Source: Marinitoga lauensis (GTDB taxonomy: Bacteria; Thermotogota; Thermotogae; Petrotogales; Petrotogaceae). From it: DNA of 64,000 nt. The position numbers and the translations under genes are program-made. The stretch covers positions 1 to 64,000 of the forward strand of contig NZ_QHLX01000005.1 of NCBI RefSeq assembly GCF_004135675.1, given 5' to 3'. Below, one piece after another: positions 21,728 through 32,157 of the stretch; within the stretch, counting starts at the first letter, position 1; the number at the start of each line of letters is the position of its first letter. The notes beneath the pieces were generated by a model. That model saw only the letters and a program-made list of their open reading frames with translations. It made no database searches and was not told where the DNA came from.

Positions 21728-23657
21728 CCTGCCTTTGACAGCAATTTGGCGATTTTAAGGGAAATGGAACGGTAGAATGCGGGTTTGAGGCGTGTATTTT
21801 TCAGGAAGTCGAAAAATTGTGTGGCTAACTTTTGTTACAGAGAATTAACTATAATTAGTAATATATTAGTCCTTTTGGTGGTATAATATATATGACAACC
21901 ACTGAAAGGAGATGTTTTAAAATGTATCCTAAAATATCAAAAGTGAAAGGAAAAAGATATTTAAGGATAATGGAAAGCAAAAGAGAAAATGGAAAAGTGA
22001 AACAGCATACAGTAATAAATTTTGGAAATATAGATAAGTATAGTAAAAAAGATATAACAAAACTTGTAGATAGTCTTTTTAAAATATTTGAAATAGATGA
22101 ATATGAAAAAATAGAAGATGATTTAATGGAAGAAATAGCAAGAAGAAATTACGGAGCCAAAGTAATAGTAAATAAGATATTTGAAAGATATGAGATGAAA
22201 AGATATTTTGAAAGACTGGATAAAGAAATAAAATACAATGCAGAAGAAATGTTAAAAATAATGGTGATGAATAGAATAGTAGAACCGAAGAGTAAATTGG
22301 GAATATTTAATAATTTAGAGTATTTTGGATATAACAAAGTGGAAGTTAAAAAAGAAAAAGACCTGGAAGAAAAAGATGTAATGCTGCACTGGTTATACAG
22401 AACATTGGATATATTGGCAGATAATAAAGAGTCGATAGAAAAACATATGTATAATCAAAGGATAAGTTTGTTTAATACAACGGTAGATTTAGTATTTTAC
22501 GATGTAACGACATTAGCGTTTGAAACACAACAAACAAATGAAATATTACAAATGGGATATTCAAAAGATAAGAAATTTAATGAATCACAAATAGTATTAG
22601 GGATGTCAATAGATCAGGATAGAATGCCAGTTAGTTTTGATATATATGCAGGAAATACATTTGAAGGGCATACATTTAAAGATTCAATAGAAAAAATGAA
22701 AAAAGAATATCAATTAGGAAAAGTAATAGTAGTAGCAGATAGAGGAATGATGAGTAAAAAAAATATAGAAGTAGTAGAAAATTCTAATTATGAATTCATA
22801 GTAGGAAAATCAATAAAACAAATAAAAAAAGTAAATATATTTGAAGGAGAATTCATAGAACTAGCAAAAGGAATAAAATATAGAGAAGTAGAATATGAAA
22901 ATAAAAGATTACTCATAATATATTCAGAAGAAAGAGCCAAAAAAGACAGAGCAGATAGACTACGATTAATAGAAAAAGCGAAAAAAATGTTAGAAGAAGG
23001 AAATATAGATTCCAAAAGTAAAAGAGGAGCGAAAAAATATTTAAAAGAACAGAACAAACAAAATTATATACTGGACATAGAAAAAATAGAAAATGATGAA
23101 AAATACGATGGATACTATGGAATAATAACAAACACAAAACTATCGCCAAAAGAAATATTAGAACAATATCATACATTATGGAAAGTAGAAGAAACATTCA
23201 GAACATTAAAAAATTATCTTGAAACAAGACCGGTATTTCATTGGACACCGAAAAGAATAAAAGGACATATTGTAATGAGTTTCATATCTTACATAATTCA
23301 AAGAACATTAGAATTAGAACTGGAAAAAAATAATATTGAATACTCTCATGAAAAAATAAGAGAAGCTATAAAAAAAATGGAATACTCTGAAATAAGATTA
23401 AAAGACAAATTATTTGCATTAAGAGCCAATTTAAACGATTTTCAAAAAGCCATATTAAAAACATTAAAAATAGAAAAACCGAAAAAAATGATGGAATTAG
23501 ATGAATTTAAAAAAATAATCTCCTAAAACACGCATGAAAAGCCAAAAAGGAGGAGGTGTGTGGCTAATTTCTCTTTTTATAAAAAGTTAACAATAGCTAT
23601 TTTTTGAATAATTCTACTTTTTAGAATTTTGTTGATAATAATAGTGTCAAACTCAGG
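21728..23657 (+). mobile_element. IS1634-family insertion sequence, copy 2 (intact)
   Basis: 1930 bp, same terminal repeats as copy 1 (CCTGCCTTTGACAGC left; CCTGAGTTTGACACT right, inverted). Flanked by direct repeats of 334 and 339 bp, so this family makes target duplications of different lengths at different sites. Confidence 0.93.
21922..23526 (+). CDS. IS1634-family DDE transposase (copy 2, intact)
   Basis: 534 residues from ATG 21922, with a GAAAGGAG ribosome site. The RNase H-like catalytic core has Asp in FYDVTTLAFE, Asp in VADRGMMSKKN and Glu in KVEETFRTLKNYLETR, within the conserved Y-x2-R-x3-E-x6-K-type block. The C-terminal helical part ends ...MELDEFKKIIS. An ATG ten codons upstream (21892) is less likely. 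This copy is uninterrupted and could be the active source of copy 1. Confidence 0.92.
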   Translation: MYPKISKVKGKRYLRIMESKRENGKVKQHTVINFGNIDKYSKKDITKLVDSLFKIFEIDEYEKIEDDLMEEIARRNYGAKVIVNKIFERYEMKRYFERLDKEIKYNAEEMLKIMVMNRIVEPKSKLGIFNNLEYFGYNKVEVKKEKDLEEKDVMLHWLYRTLDILADNKESIEKHMYNQRISLFNTTVDLVFYDVTTLAFETQQTNEILQMGYSKDKKFNESQIVLGMSIDQDRMPVSFDIYAGNTFEGHTFKDSIEKMKKEYQLGKVIVVADRGMMSKKNIEVVENSNYEFIVGKSIKQIKKVNIFEGEFIELAKGIKYREVEYENKRLLIIYSEERAKKDRADRLRLIEKAKKMLEEGNIDSKSKRGAKKYLKEQNKQNYILDIEKIENDEKYDGYYGIITNTKLSPKEILEQYHTLWKVEETFRTLKNYLETRPVFHWTPKRIKGHIVMSFISYIIQRTLELELEKNNIEYSHEKIREAIKKMEYSEIRLKDKLFALRANLNDFQKAILKTLKIEKPKKMMELDEFKKIIS

Positions 23658-23996
23658 AAAATGGGATAAAAAAATAAAAAGAAATAGACAGAATTTGAAT
23701 CAATTCAGCGGATAAAAAATATTAAATTTAATTGTAGTAAAAAATTATAAAATACAAAGTGTAAAAGTCAACATAAGAATGTTAAAAAAGGGAAAATAAT
23801 AATGTACAAATATGAAGAAAAATTAAAAATAAAGAGCAAAACGAATAAGCAGGATAAAGATTTAGAAAAATAAAAATCGTACTTTCAAATGAAGAAAGTA
23901 CGATAAAAAGAATAAAAGGTGAAATTCAGGATTTTACATAGAACCATTAAAACATAATAAAATTCATATAATCATTTTATTAAAATATCAATAGCT
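23658..23996 (+). repeat. right copy of long target duplication flanking IS copy 2 (339 bp)
   Basis: Pairs with 21394-21727. Because it includes the stop codon and terminator of the S41 peptidase gene, the insertion left that gene complete. Confidence 0.9.
23876..23904 (-). terminator. terminator of the S41 peptidase gene
   Basis: Stem ATCGTACTTTC/GAAAGTACGAT with a 7-nt loop, followed on the minus strand by TTTTTATTTTT. The same hairpin occurs at 21607-21635 and, with changes, near 20045-20073. Confidence 0.65.
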
Positions 23997-25115
23997 TTTT
24001 TTAGCAAGATATCCTTTTCAGGATCTCTGATATTTTCATATATTATTCCATAATCTGGATCATTTATTTTTATATTTGGTTCAATACCTTTTCCTGAAAT
24101 ATTTTCACCTTTTAAGGATATATATTGTCCTACAGGTATTATTATTTTTCTATATTCATCAAGAAAAAATGTTCCTAGAATTTCGGATTTCCCATATGTT
24201 CTTTCTCCTATAACTGTTGCAATGTTATTATCTTTAAAATATAACGAAACTAATTCAGAAGCGGAAGCACTGAATCTATTTACTATTACAACTATTTTTT
24301 ATTTTTTAATTCTTTCCTGTATTTTATTGTATCTATCCTGCTGAGCATATACTTTGACTCTTTAAATTGTATGTTGTAAAATACATTTTGTTTGGAGAAA
24401 AGTGAAAGTATTTTTTGAGCTTCTTCTAGAGAACCACCGTGATTATTTCTTAAATCGATAATTAGATTATCTATTTTTCTTTTGATTACAAGATTGATGT
24501 AATTATTAAATTTTTCGAATAGACCATCGCCAAAATAATTAATTTTTATTATCATAATTTTTTGTCGTTTTCTTTGATAACTTTTGTATCTATCATTTTA
24601 TAAAAACCAGGCCTTTTTGAAAAAGAAATTTCAAAGGTTTCTCTATTTTTATTTAAAACAGTTATTGTGAAATTCTCTGTATTTTCAAATTCTGGTAAAT
24701 CATCTCTTCTAACATCTTTACCATTAATTGCTATTATATAATCTCCTGAACGTAGCCCTTCTTTATATACTTTTGAACCGAAAAATACTTCTTTTATCTC
24801 TATTGCTTGTTTTTTGAAATTGTATTTTCCTGTGAATCCCAATTTGTATATATGCTCTGATGAAAGCTCTACATAATTTTCATTTGAATTTATAAAATCA
24901 CTATATTTTGTATGAAGACCGGTTATTGCATTGTATATCATATCATCAATTTCTTCATCTGTTAGATCTTTATAATAATTATTTTTTATATAATTATACA
25001 TCTTGCCGAATATATTAATTTTATTTATTTTTAGTTTGTATTCTGTATTTATCCAGATGAGATAAAATATTACTGCTACAATAAGAATATTTAAAACAAA
25101 TTTTGTTTTCCCCAT
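23972..25115 (-). CDS. S41 (C-terminal processing) peptidase with PDZ domain, two frameshifts as sequenced
   Basis: A membrane-anchored carboxyl-terminal protease, about 381 residues. Order: N-terminal membrane segment (residues 5-25), helical cap, PDZ domain (GSKVYKEGLRSGDYIIAING), then the S41 catalytic domain with NLIIDLRNNHGGS, nucleophile Ser in NRFSASASELV and Lys in GERTYGKSE. One A is missing near 24551-24556 and another near 24298-24304. The last 25 bp lie inside the IS target duplication. Likely substrates are unknown; CTPs usually trim envelope proteins. Confidence 0.87.
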
Positions 25116-25136
25116 ATTATTCCTCCATTTTATTTA

Positions 25137-25739
25137 TTATAAAAGATAAATAATGAGTGCCCAATAAATATGATCAGATTTTTTTACAATATAGTACATT
25201 AGAAGAAAAAATATAAAGGAATATATATATCCTATAAGCAAATAACTATTTAGAGTTAAATAAAATTCAGAATTACTAAGTTGCAATCCATTTACAAATA
25301 ATGAACCGAATGAACCTATTAAAAAAGGAGCTATAAAACTATCCGGGAACAACTGTTCCAAAACATCCTGTAATTTTATACATAAATAATAAATTAAAGC
25401 TATTATAAACATGATTGAAGTTTTATTATAGAAAATATGTATATTGTATCGAATGTTATGATAAACGTGGATTGAGGTTAAAGTTAAGATTAATAATAGC
25501 AACTTGGTATCTTTGAAGTCTTCTATAACTTTATTAATATCAATTCTGAGAAAATATAAATTATTATCTTTGATAATAGATCCTAAAACTACAAATAGCA
25601 TATATATTATAACAAAGTTTAAAATGCTGTTTCCATAAGGTAGATGCATATATAACGCAATATTTGAATATAAAACCATTGAGAAAATGATAAAAAAGTT
25701 TGCTAAATCTCTTTTTTCTTTTGAATCATAAAACTCCAC
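25137..25739 (-). CDS. multipass membrane protein of unknown function
   Basis: 200 residues, about six hydrophobic segments, very short loops, GTG start at 25739 preceded by AAAGGGGGAAAA. I do not recognise a family. It lies 21 bp upstream of the S41 peptidase gene on the same strand and probably shares its transcript, so a role in the envelope is a reasonable guess and no more. Confidence 0.6.
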   Translation of the reverse strand: MEFYDSKEKRDLANFFIIFSMVLYSNIALYMHLPYGNSILNFVIIYMLFVVLGSIIKDNNLYFLRIDINKVIEDFKDTKLLLLILTLTSIHVYHNIRYNIHIFYNKTSIMFIIALIYYLCIKLQDVLEQLFPDSFIAPFLIGSFGSLFVNGLQLSNSEFYLTLNSYLLIGYIYSFIFFLLMYYIVKKSDHIYWALIIYLL

Positions 25740-26001
25740 ACTTTTCCCCCTTTCTGGAATGTATTCGAAAAAATTATATAATACAAATTATTAAATTTTA
25801 TAATCTCATTTTCTTTTTAAGAGATTTTAATCTTTTTTATGTTTTAAGCCATAAAATAATAAAGGTATTCCACCTTTTATATTTTTCTGTATAAGATTAT
25901 ATCATAAAACATTTTTCATGAATATGATTTTTATTAAATATGATAAAATAATATTAAGCAAAAATTTTGAAATTTTTAATTAATTTAAGGTGGTGGAAGG
26001 G

Positions 26002-26979
26002 ATGGATTTATTAAAAGAAAGTATAGTTATTGACGGACATTTTGACCTATTAGATTATGTTTATCATGAAAGAAAAAAAGGTAGGAAGAAAGTAATTTTA
26101 GAAGATCATTATCCTCAATTTAAAAAGGGTGGGGTAAATATTATTGTATCATCTTTGTTTATAGAAGATATATATATTCCAGAAATGGCGTTGAGAAATG
26201 CATTAGACCAGATTAGCTCTTTGCAATATGAGATAGAAGAGTCTGAAGGAAAGATAATGTTATGCAAAACTTTGGAAGATATAAATTATGTAATTGAAAA
26301 TAATAAGTTAGGAATAATTCTATCTTTTGAAGGTTTAGAACCCATTGGAAATGATTTATATTTATTACGTATTTTTTATGAATTAGGTGTAAGGCTTGCA
26401 GGATTAGTATGGAGTAGAAGAAATTATGTAGCAGATGGTTGTTTTTTTAAACCAAGAATAGAAGGGACTAAAGGTGGTTTAACAGACTTTGGAGTAAAGG
26501 TTTTAAAAGAAGCAGAAAGATTGGGAATGATAATTGATATTAGTCATTTAAATGATGAAGGCTTTTGGGATGTTATAAAATTTTCTACAAAACCTATAAT
26601 AGCCTCACATTCAAATGTGAGAAAAATATTCAGTTCTCCGAGAAATTTAACTGATGAACAAATAAAAGCTATTGCAAAAACAGGTGGAGTTATAGGTATA
26701 AATGCAAATGGTTCATTTGTTTCTGATAATCCAGATGAAAATAATGCAGAAGGTTTGATTAAACATGTAGACTATATATCTAATTTGGTGGGAGTAGAAC
26801 ATGTAGGAGTAGGTTTTGATTTTTGTGACATGTTTAGAGAAAGTCCGAAAGATTCATTATCTGGACATCATGAAATGAATTTATTTATTGAAAAATTGAT
26901 TGAACATGGATATAATGAAAAAGAAATTAAAATGATTTTAGGAGAAAATTTTATGAGATTATATAAAGAATTTTTTTAA
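26002..26979 (+). CDS. membrane dipeptidase (peptidase family M19)
   Basis: About 325 residues. A zinc-dependent dipeptidase that hydrolyses dipeptides with broad specificity, including those with a D-residue. Metal and active-site motifs: DGHFDLLDY near the N-terminus, LSFEGLEPIG, IDISHLNDEGFWDV, ASHSNVRK and VGVGFDFCDMF. ATG 26002 is chosen, with AAGGTGG upstream; in-frame GTG codons at 25990/25993 lie within that ribosome site. First gene of an operon with a sugar kinase and an alpha-mannosidase. Confidence 0.85.
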   Translation: MDLLKESIVIDGHFDLLDYVYHERKKGRKKVILEDHYPQFKKGGVNIIVSSLFIEDIYIPEMALRNALDQISSLQYEIEESEGKIMLCKTLEDINYVIENNKLGIILSFEGLEPIGNDLYLLRIFYELGVRLAGLVWSRRNYVADGCFFKPRIEGTKGGLTDFGVKVLKEAERLGMIIDISHLNDEGFWDVIKFSTKPIIASHSNVRKIFSSPRNLTDEQIKAIAKTGGVIGINANGSFVSDNPDENNAEGLIKHVDYISNLVGVEHVGVGFDFCDMFRESPKDSLSGHHEMNLFIEKLIEHGYNEKEIKMILGENFMRLYKEFF

Positions 26980-27000
26980 GGTGTTGGAAGAGGCGAGATA

Positions 27001-27900
27001 ATGAAAAAGGTTTTAACGGTAGGAGAATTACTTATTGATTTTATATGCCTGGATAGAAATAAGAATATTTCCGAAGGAAATACTTTTGAAAAAAAAGCTG
27101 GGGAGCACCAGCTAATGTTGCAGCTGTAATTTCTGTTTTAGGAGGAAAAAGTGCATTTCTTGGTAATGTTGGGAATGATCCGTTTGGAAAATTTTTGGTA
27201 GAAGAATTAAAAAATATAATGTGGGCACATCATTAATAACCCTTGATAATAAATTTAATACAACATTAGCTTTTGTTTCTTTAATGGATGATGGAGAAAG
27301 AGATTTTGTATTTTTTAGAGGAGCAGATGTTAATTTAAAAATACCAGATAAAAATGCTTTAAGGAATTTTGAGATATTTCATTTTGGTTCAGCAACTGCA
27401 TTTTTAGGTGGAAAACTGGAAAAAACTTATTTTGAAATTTTTGAATTTGCAAAGGAGAATAATAAGTTTATATCTTTTGATGTAAATTATAGAAGTGACT
27501 TATGGAAAGATCCGAAAAAATTAATTAGTTTGAGTAAAAAAATAATTGAACATACAGATTTTGCAAAATTTAGTGAGGAAGAATTATTTTTGTTTTCAGG
27601 AAATAGAGATTTAGAAGAATCCATTAATTATATACACGAAATAGGAGCAAAAGTAGTGGCAGTAACTTTGGGTAAAAAAGGATCGATTTTAAGTGATGGA
27701 AATAATGTAAAGCAAATAGATAGTATAGATGTAGAAGTTGTAGATTCTACAGGAGCAGGTGATGCATTTGTGGGGCATTTTTGTATAAGATTTCGGAGGG
27801 GAAAAGGATTATTTTAAAATAGCAGAGTTTGCAAATGAGATTGGGGATTGGTTTGCACTCAGAAAGGTGCGTTAACAGCACTTGAGTTCAGGGGGGCTAA
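27001..27900 (+). CDS. PfkB-family sugar kinase (fructokinase-like), five frameshifts as sequenced
   Basis: Phosphorylates a sugar, most like fructokinase. Restored sequence: VGELLIDFI near the start, [21 protein letters not shown], and the C-terminal STGAGDAF anion hole and catalytic Asp. It breaks at GGGG 27100-27103, A6 27209-27214, GGGG 27772-27775, GGGG 27843-27846 and G6 27891-27896, each one base short. The last correction gives a stop TAA at 27898-27900, one base before the mannosidase ATG. Five errors in 900 bp make this the worst-affected gene in the window, and a genuine pseudogene cannot be fully excluded. Confidence 0.8.
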
Positions 27901-27901
27901 T

Positions 27902-30858
27902 ATGTATCATAAGCTGGATAAGGAATTGAAAAGAATAAATAATATTATAGAAGAAATATTTCCATATCAAGTTGTAGATATTATACCTGTTAATGAAAAC
28001 TGGAAATTTATTCAGGGAGAAAAAATTGAGGATGTGAATACTGGATATAAATGGGAATATAGTATTTTTCCTGTTAAATTTATAAAAGAAATTAATGTGC
28101 CCTATGGGTATTATGGTGAGTTTTGGTTTGGTGGAGAAACATTAATAAGAATAGATGGGAAAATATATGGAGAAATAAACGAGCATCATAAAGAAATAGA
28201 ATTACCTGCTGGGAAGTATATAATTGAAGCAGAAACTGTGCCATATAATTTGTTTGGTAGACCAGGTAAGGCAATATTTGAAAAAGCAAATTTAATAAAA
28301 ATAGATTTTAAGGTTAAAAAGTTAATAAGATATATAGCAGGCATATCTCAATTAATGGAAAATGTAGAAGATAATTCATTAATAAATGAGTTGTCAAATC
28401 TGATAAATGAGATGTATAAACAACTCGATATTCCAAAAGAAACAAATAATTATTTATCATCTGTAGAAAGAATGCCAGAGACTTTTAAAGAAGTTTCTAA
28501 TATCTGGTCAAGACCAGAATTTAAAGGATTTTCTGGAGGAAATATAAATGTTTCTAAAGCACTTGAAGTTATAGAAGAGAATTTAAATATTTTAAGAAAT
28601 AAATATCCCAAAGTAGGGAAGGTGTATGTAACGGGACATGCTCATATTGATTATGCATGGCTATGGCCTATTGAAGAAACTAAAAGAAAAGTTTTGAGGA
28701 CATTTTCAAATGCCATTCGTTTAGCTGATAAGTATAAGCATTTTACTTTTACACAGTCTACTGCTCAAATGTATGAAGATATTGAAGGAACAGAGCTATT
28801 TGAAAAAATAAAAAAGCTTTTTAAAGAAGGAAAATGGGATCCAAATGGTGGAATGTGGGTAGAAGCTGATACAAAAATTCCATCATTGGAGTCATTAATC
28901 AAACAATTTTATTATGCTCAAAAATATTTTAAAGAGAAATTTGGTGAATATTCTAATGTTTGTTGGCTTCCAGATGTATTTGGTTTTTCGTGGGTATTAC
29001 CTCAAATTGCAAAACAGGCAAAAATAGATTATTTTTTTACAACAAAGCTTACATGGAATGAAAAAAATCCTTTTCCTTATGATATTTGTTATTGGCGTGG
29101 TATAGATGGAAGTGAAATATTATATCATAGTTTCAATAATCCAAAGGAAGGATATAATGGGTATTTAGATGTGGAATGTACTTTGAAAACGTTTAAAAAC
29201 TTCAGGAATAGGGATATTTTTGACGGTACGTTATTAACATATGGATATGGAGATGGTGGTGGAGGCCCTTCAGAAGCACATATGATAGATTTTGAAGTTA
29301 CAAATAAATTACCATATACACCAAAATTAATTCCGGTAACTGCTAGAAAATTTTTTGAAATATTAAATGATGAAATTAAAGGTAAAAAATTACCTGTATG
29401 GGATAATGAATTGTATTTTGAATTTCATAGAGCAACACATTTTACACAATTAAATATGAAGAAATATCATAAGCTTTTAGAAGATGAATTATTTTTTACG
29501 GAATACATTTTATCTCTTAATAATATCAAATTCGATCTTTCTGAAAGCTGGAAAAAACTTCTAACAAGAGAATTTCATGATATTATTCCAGGTTCTTCTA
29601 TAAAAGAAGTGTATGAAGAAGCTGAAAAGACTTTAAAAGAAGAAATTGAAAAATGTAAAAACTTAGTCAATGAAAAATTGAAAAATTCTGAGAATACGAT
29701 ACTATTGAATTATGGAAATTATGAAAGCGATAAATATTTTGAATCAGAAGAAAAATTTGAATTAAAAGCACAAAAAACATATGATGGAAAATATTTTTAC
29801 GAAATAAATAATGTATTACCGATGTTTTCTAATAGAAAAATAAAAGTTGGAGAGCCTGTAATTTTGAATAAACCGTTGAAAAATAATTATATTTTAGAAA
29901 ACGATAATTATTTAGTGGAATGTTTCGAAGATGTAATAAAGGTGTATGATAAGAAAAATGAAAGAGATTTATTTAAAGGAAAGGGAAATACTTTAGTATT
30001 ATATGATGATGTTCCTTTAGCCTGGGGTGCTTGGGATATTGATTATAATTACAAAGAATTCGGAGAAATTTTAAAAGCAAAAAAGGTATCAGCGGTAGAA
30101 AATGGAGATTTAAGAAAAGTAATCAAATTAGAGTATGAATATGAAACAACAAAAATAATTCAATATGTTATGCTGGTGCAAAAATCAAAGAGGATTGATG
30201 TTAAAACAGAAATAGATTGGCATTTAAGAAAAAAATTATTAAAGGCAATATTTCCAATGGATATCTTATCAAGATATGCAAGATTTGATATATCAGGAGG
30301 CTACATAACGAGGCCGGTTCATAAAAATACATCATATGAACAGGCAATGTTTGAAGTGTATATGCATAGATGGTGTGAAATATCAGAACCAGATTTTGGA
30401 ATTGCGATATTAAATAATGGTATATACAGTACATCAATTGATAATAACATATTTGGATTATCTTTAATTCACGGTCCAATTTATCCAGATTTATATGCAG
30501 ATGAGGGAAACATACATTAATGTATTCTATAATGAGTCATTCAAATAATATTAGAGAAATTATGAAAGAAGCAGAGAAAATAAATAAACCATTAAGGATA
30601 TTAAAAAAAGAAATAAATATAAATGAGAAAATTTTTGATTTTAACCCATTAAAAGTGATTTCAGTATTCAAAAAAGGAAAAAGATTAATAGTAAGATTGG
30701 TAGAAGTTGAAGGTAAAAGAGGTAAATGCAAAATAAACACGAAGTTGAATTATAATAAAGTATATTTATCTGACATTTTGCTTGATAATAAGGAATTAAT
30801 TTTAGAAAATTATTTTACATATGAACCATTTAAAATTTATACATTGATATTTGAGTAA
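27902..30858 (+). CDS. alpha-mannosidase (glycoside hydrolase family 38), one frameshift as sequenced
   Basis: About 986 residues. Retaining alpha-mannosidase that releases terminal mannose from glycans or mannosylated solutes. An N-terminal extension (1-250) precedes the GH38 catalytic domain with zinc-binding GHAHIDYAWLWP, nucleophile Asp in WLPDVFGFSWVLP, and GYGDGGGGPSEAH. The C-terminal beta domain ends with LIHGPIYPDLYADEG. The frame is lost at about 30505-30512, where one base is missing, and resumes as MYSIMSHSNNIREI to 30858. ATG 27902 directly follows the kinase stop. With the kinase it forms a sugar-scavenging pair. Confidence 0.9.
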
Positions 30859-30860
30859 AA

Positions 30861-30891
30861 TGAAGGAGCAATGCGCTCCTTCATTTTTTAG
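30861..30891. terminator. bidirectional terminator (mannosidase / OsmC)
   Basis: TGAAGGAGC paired with GCTCCTTCA, then T6, between two convergent genes. Confidence 0.9.
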
Positions 30892-31328
30892 AATTTTGAA
30901 ATATTGAATTTTATAGGGGTTGGATTGCGCAAATTATCAGAAATAGGGCATCTTTCTTCTACAAGACGTAACCACTCTTTTAAAGTATCTTCATCTGCAT
31001 CAGTTTCTAAATTAAAAGAAACATTAATTTGTACATAACCTGTTCTGTCATCAGATGGTTTTCCTAAAAACTTTGCAGGATTTAAATCACCATCAATATC
31101 AATGTTCATTTTTCTAAGTTTAAATCCCATTTCCTTTGCTACTAAGTGTCCTACAACATTTAAACATCCTGCAAATGCTCCTAATAAAAATTCAACTGGA
31201 TTAGCTCCTTCATCTTTTCCGCCTAAGCTTTCTGGTTCATCTATTATCATTTCAAAGTTCCTAGCCTTTACTATTGTTTTTGTTGGATTAGCACTTTCTG
31301 ATGTGATTTTGAAATTCATAAATGCCAT
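30888..31328 (-). CDS. OsmC/Ohr-family peroxiredoxin-like protein
   Basis: 146 residues from ATG 31328, preceded by GGAGGTGAAATT; an earlier in-frame ATG lacks this. It has the two redox cysteines of the family, in AFAGCLNVVGHLVAKEMG and EERCPISDNLRNP. Family members reduce organic hydroperoxides, plausible oxygen defence in an anaerobe. Single-gene unit; a TGGATA/TATCCA inverted repeat lies upstream at about 31352-31369. Confidence 0.87.
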   Translation of the reverse strand: MAFMNFKITSESANPTKTIVKARNFEMIIDEPESLGGKDEGANPVEFLLGAFAGCLNVVGHLVAKEMGFKLRKMNIDIDGDLNPAKFLGKPSDDRTGYVQINVSFNLETDADEDTLKEWLRLVEERCPISDNLRNPTPIKFNISKF

Positions 31329-31522
31329 AATTTCACCTCCTATGAAAAGTGGATATTTTTTATCCAATTTAAGTATATAATATTTAGTTTACGTTTTTAT
31401 GTGAATTTAATAACAGTTTATAGTGAAAAATAGTACAAATTTTATTTAAAAATGTTTTATTTTTAGTGATATAATTATTGTATATATATGTGACAAACAA
31501 TATAATTTTGTGAGGTGAGTTT

Positions 31523-32133
31523 ATGAAAGTTTTGGTTACAGGGTTTGAACCTTTTGATGGAGAAAAAATAAATCCATCATATGAGGCGGTAAAACAATTG
31601 CCAGATAAAATTTTAGATGCAAAAATAGTAAAATTAGAAATTCCAACAGTGTTTTATAAATCAATAGAGACGTTAAGAAGTAAGATGTGTGAAATTCAAC
31701 CGGAAATAGTTATTTGTGTGGGTCAGGCTGGGGTAGATCGCATATTTCTGTAGAGAGAGTAGCAATAAATATCGATGATGCGAGAATTGCAGATAATGAG
31801 GGAAATAAGCCTACAGATAAACCAATATTTTTTGATGGAGAAAATGCATATTTTTCTAATTTACCAATAAAAGAAATAGTGAAAGGAATAAAAGAGGTTG
31901 GTATTCCTGGAGAAATTTCGAATTCTGCAGGCACTTTTGTTTGTAATCATTTATTATATGGTTTATTGTATTATATTCAAAGGGATTTTAAGAAAACTTT
32001 AGGTGGTTTTATACATGTTCCATATTTACCAGAACAGGTTGTAGAAAAGAAAAACATGCCAAGCATGTCTCTGGATAATATTGTAAAAACTTTAGAAAAA
32101 ACTATTGAGGTTGCAATACAAAAATATCAGTGA
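31523..32133 (+). CDS. pcp: pyroglutamyl peptidase (pyrrolidone-carboxylate peptidase, C15), one frameshift as sequenced
   Basis: About 203 residues; removes N-terminal pyroglutamate from peptides. The triad regions are present: Glu in the [12 protein letters not shown] segment, Cys in [13 protein letters not shown] and His in [12 protein letters not shown]. One G is missing in GGGG at 31730-31733; with it the frame reads GQAGGRSHIS. Start ATG 31523 after GTGAGGTGAG. Its last codons lie inside a palindrome shared with the convergent epimerase gene. Confidence 0.9.
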
Positions 32134-32157
32134 AGGAGTTAACTCCTTCACTGATAT
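32124..32157. terminator. 34-bp perfect palindrome, bidirectional terminator encoding both gene ends
   Basis: ATATCAGTGAAGGAGTT followed directly by AACTCCTTCACTGATAT, perfect over 17+17 bp. Because it is symmetric, pcp and the opposing epimerase gene both end in the codons for Tyr-Gln followed by TGA within it. Confidence 0.9.
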
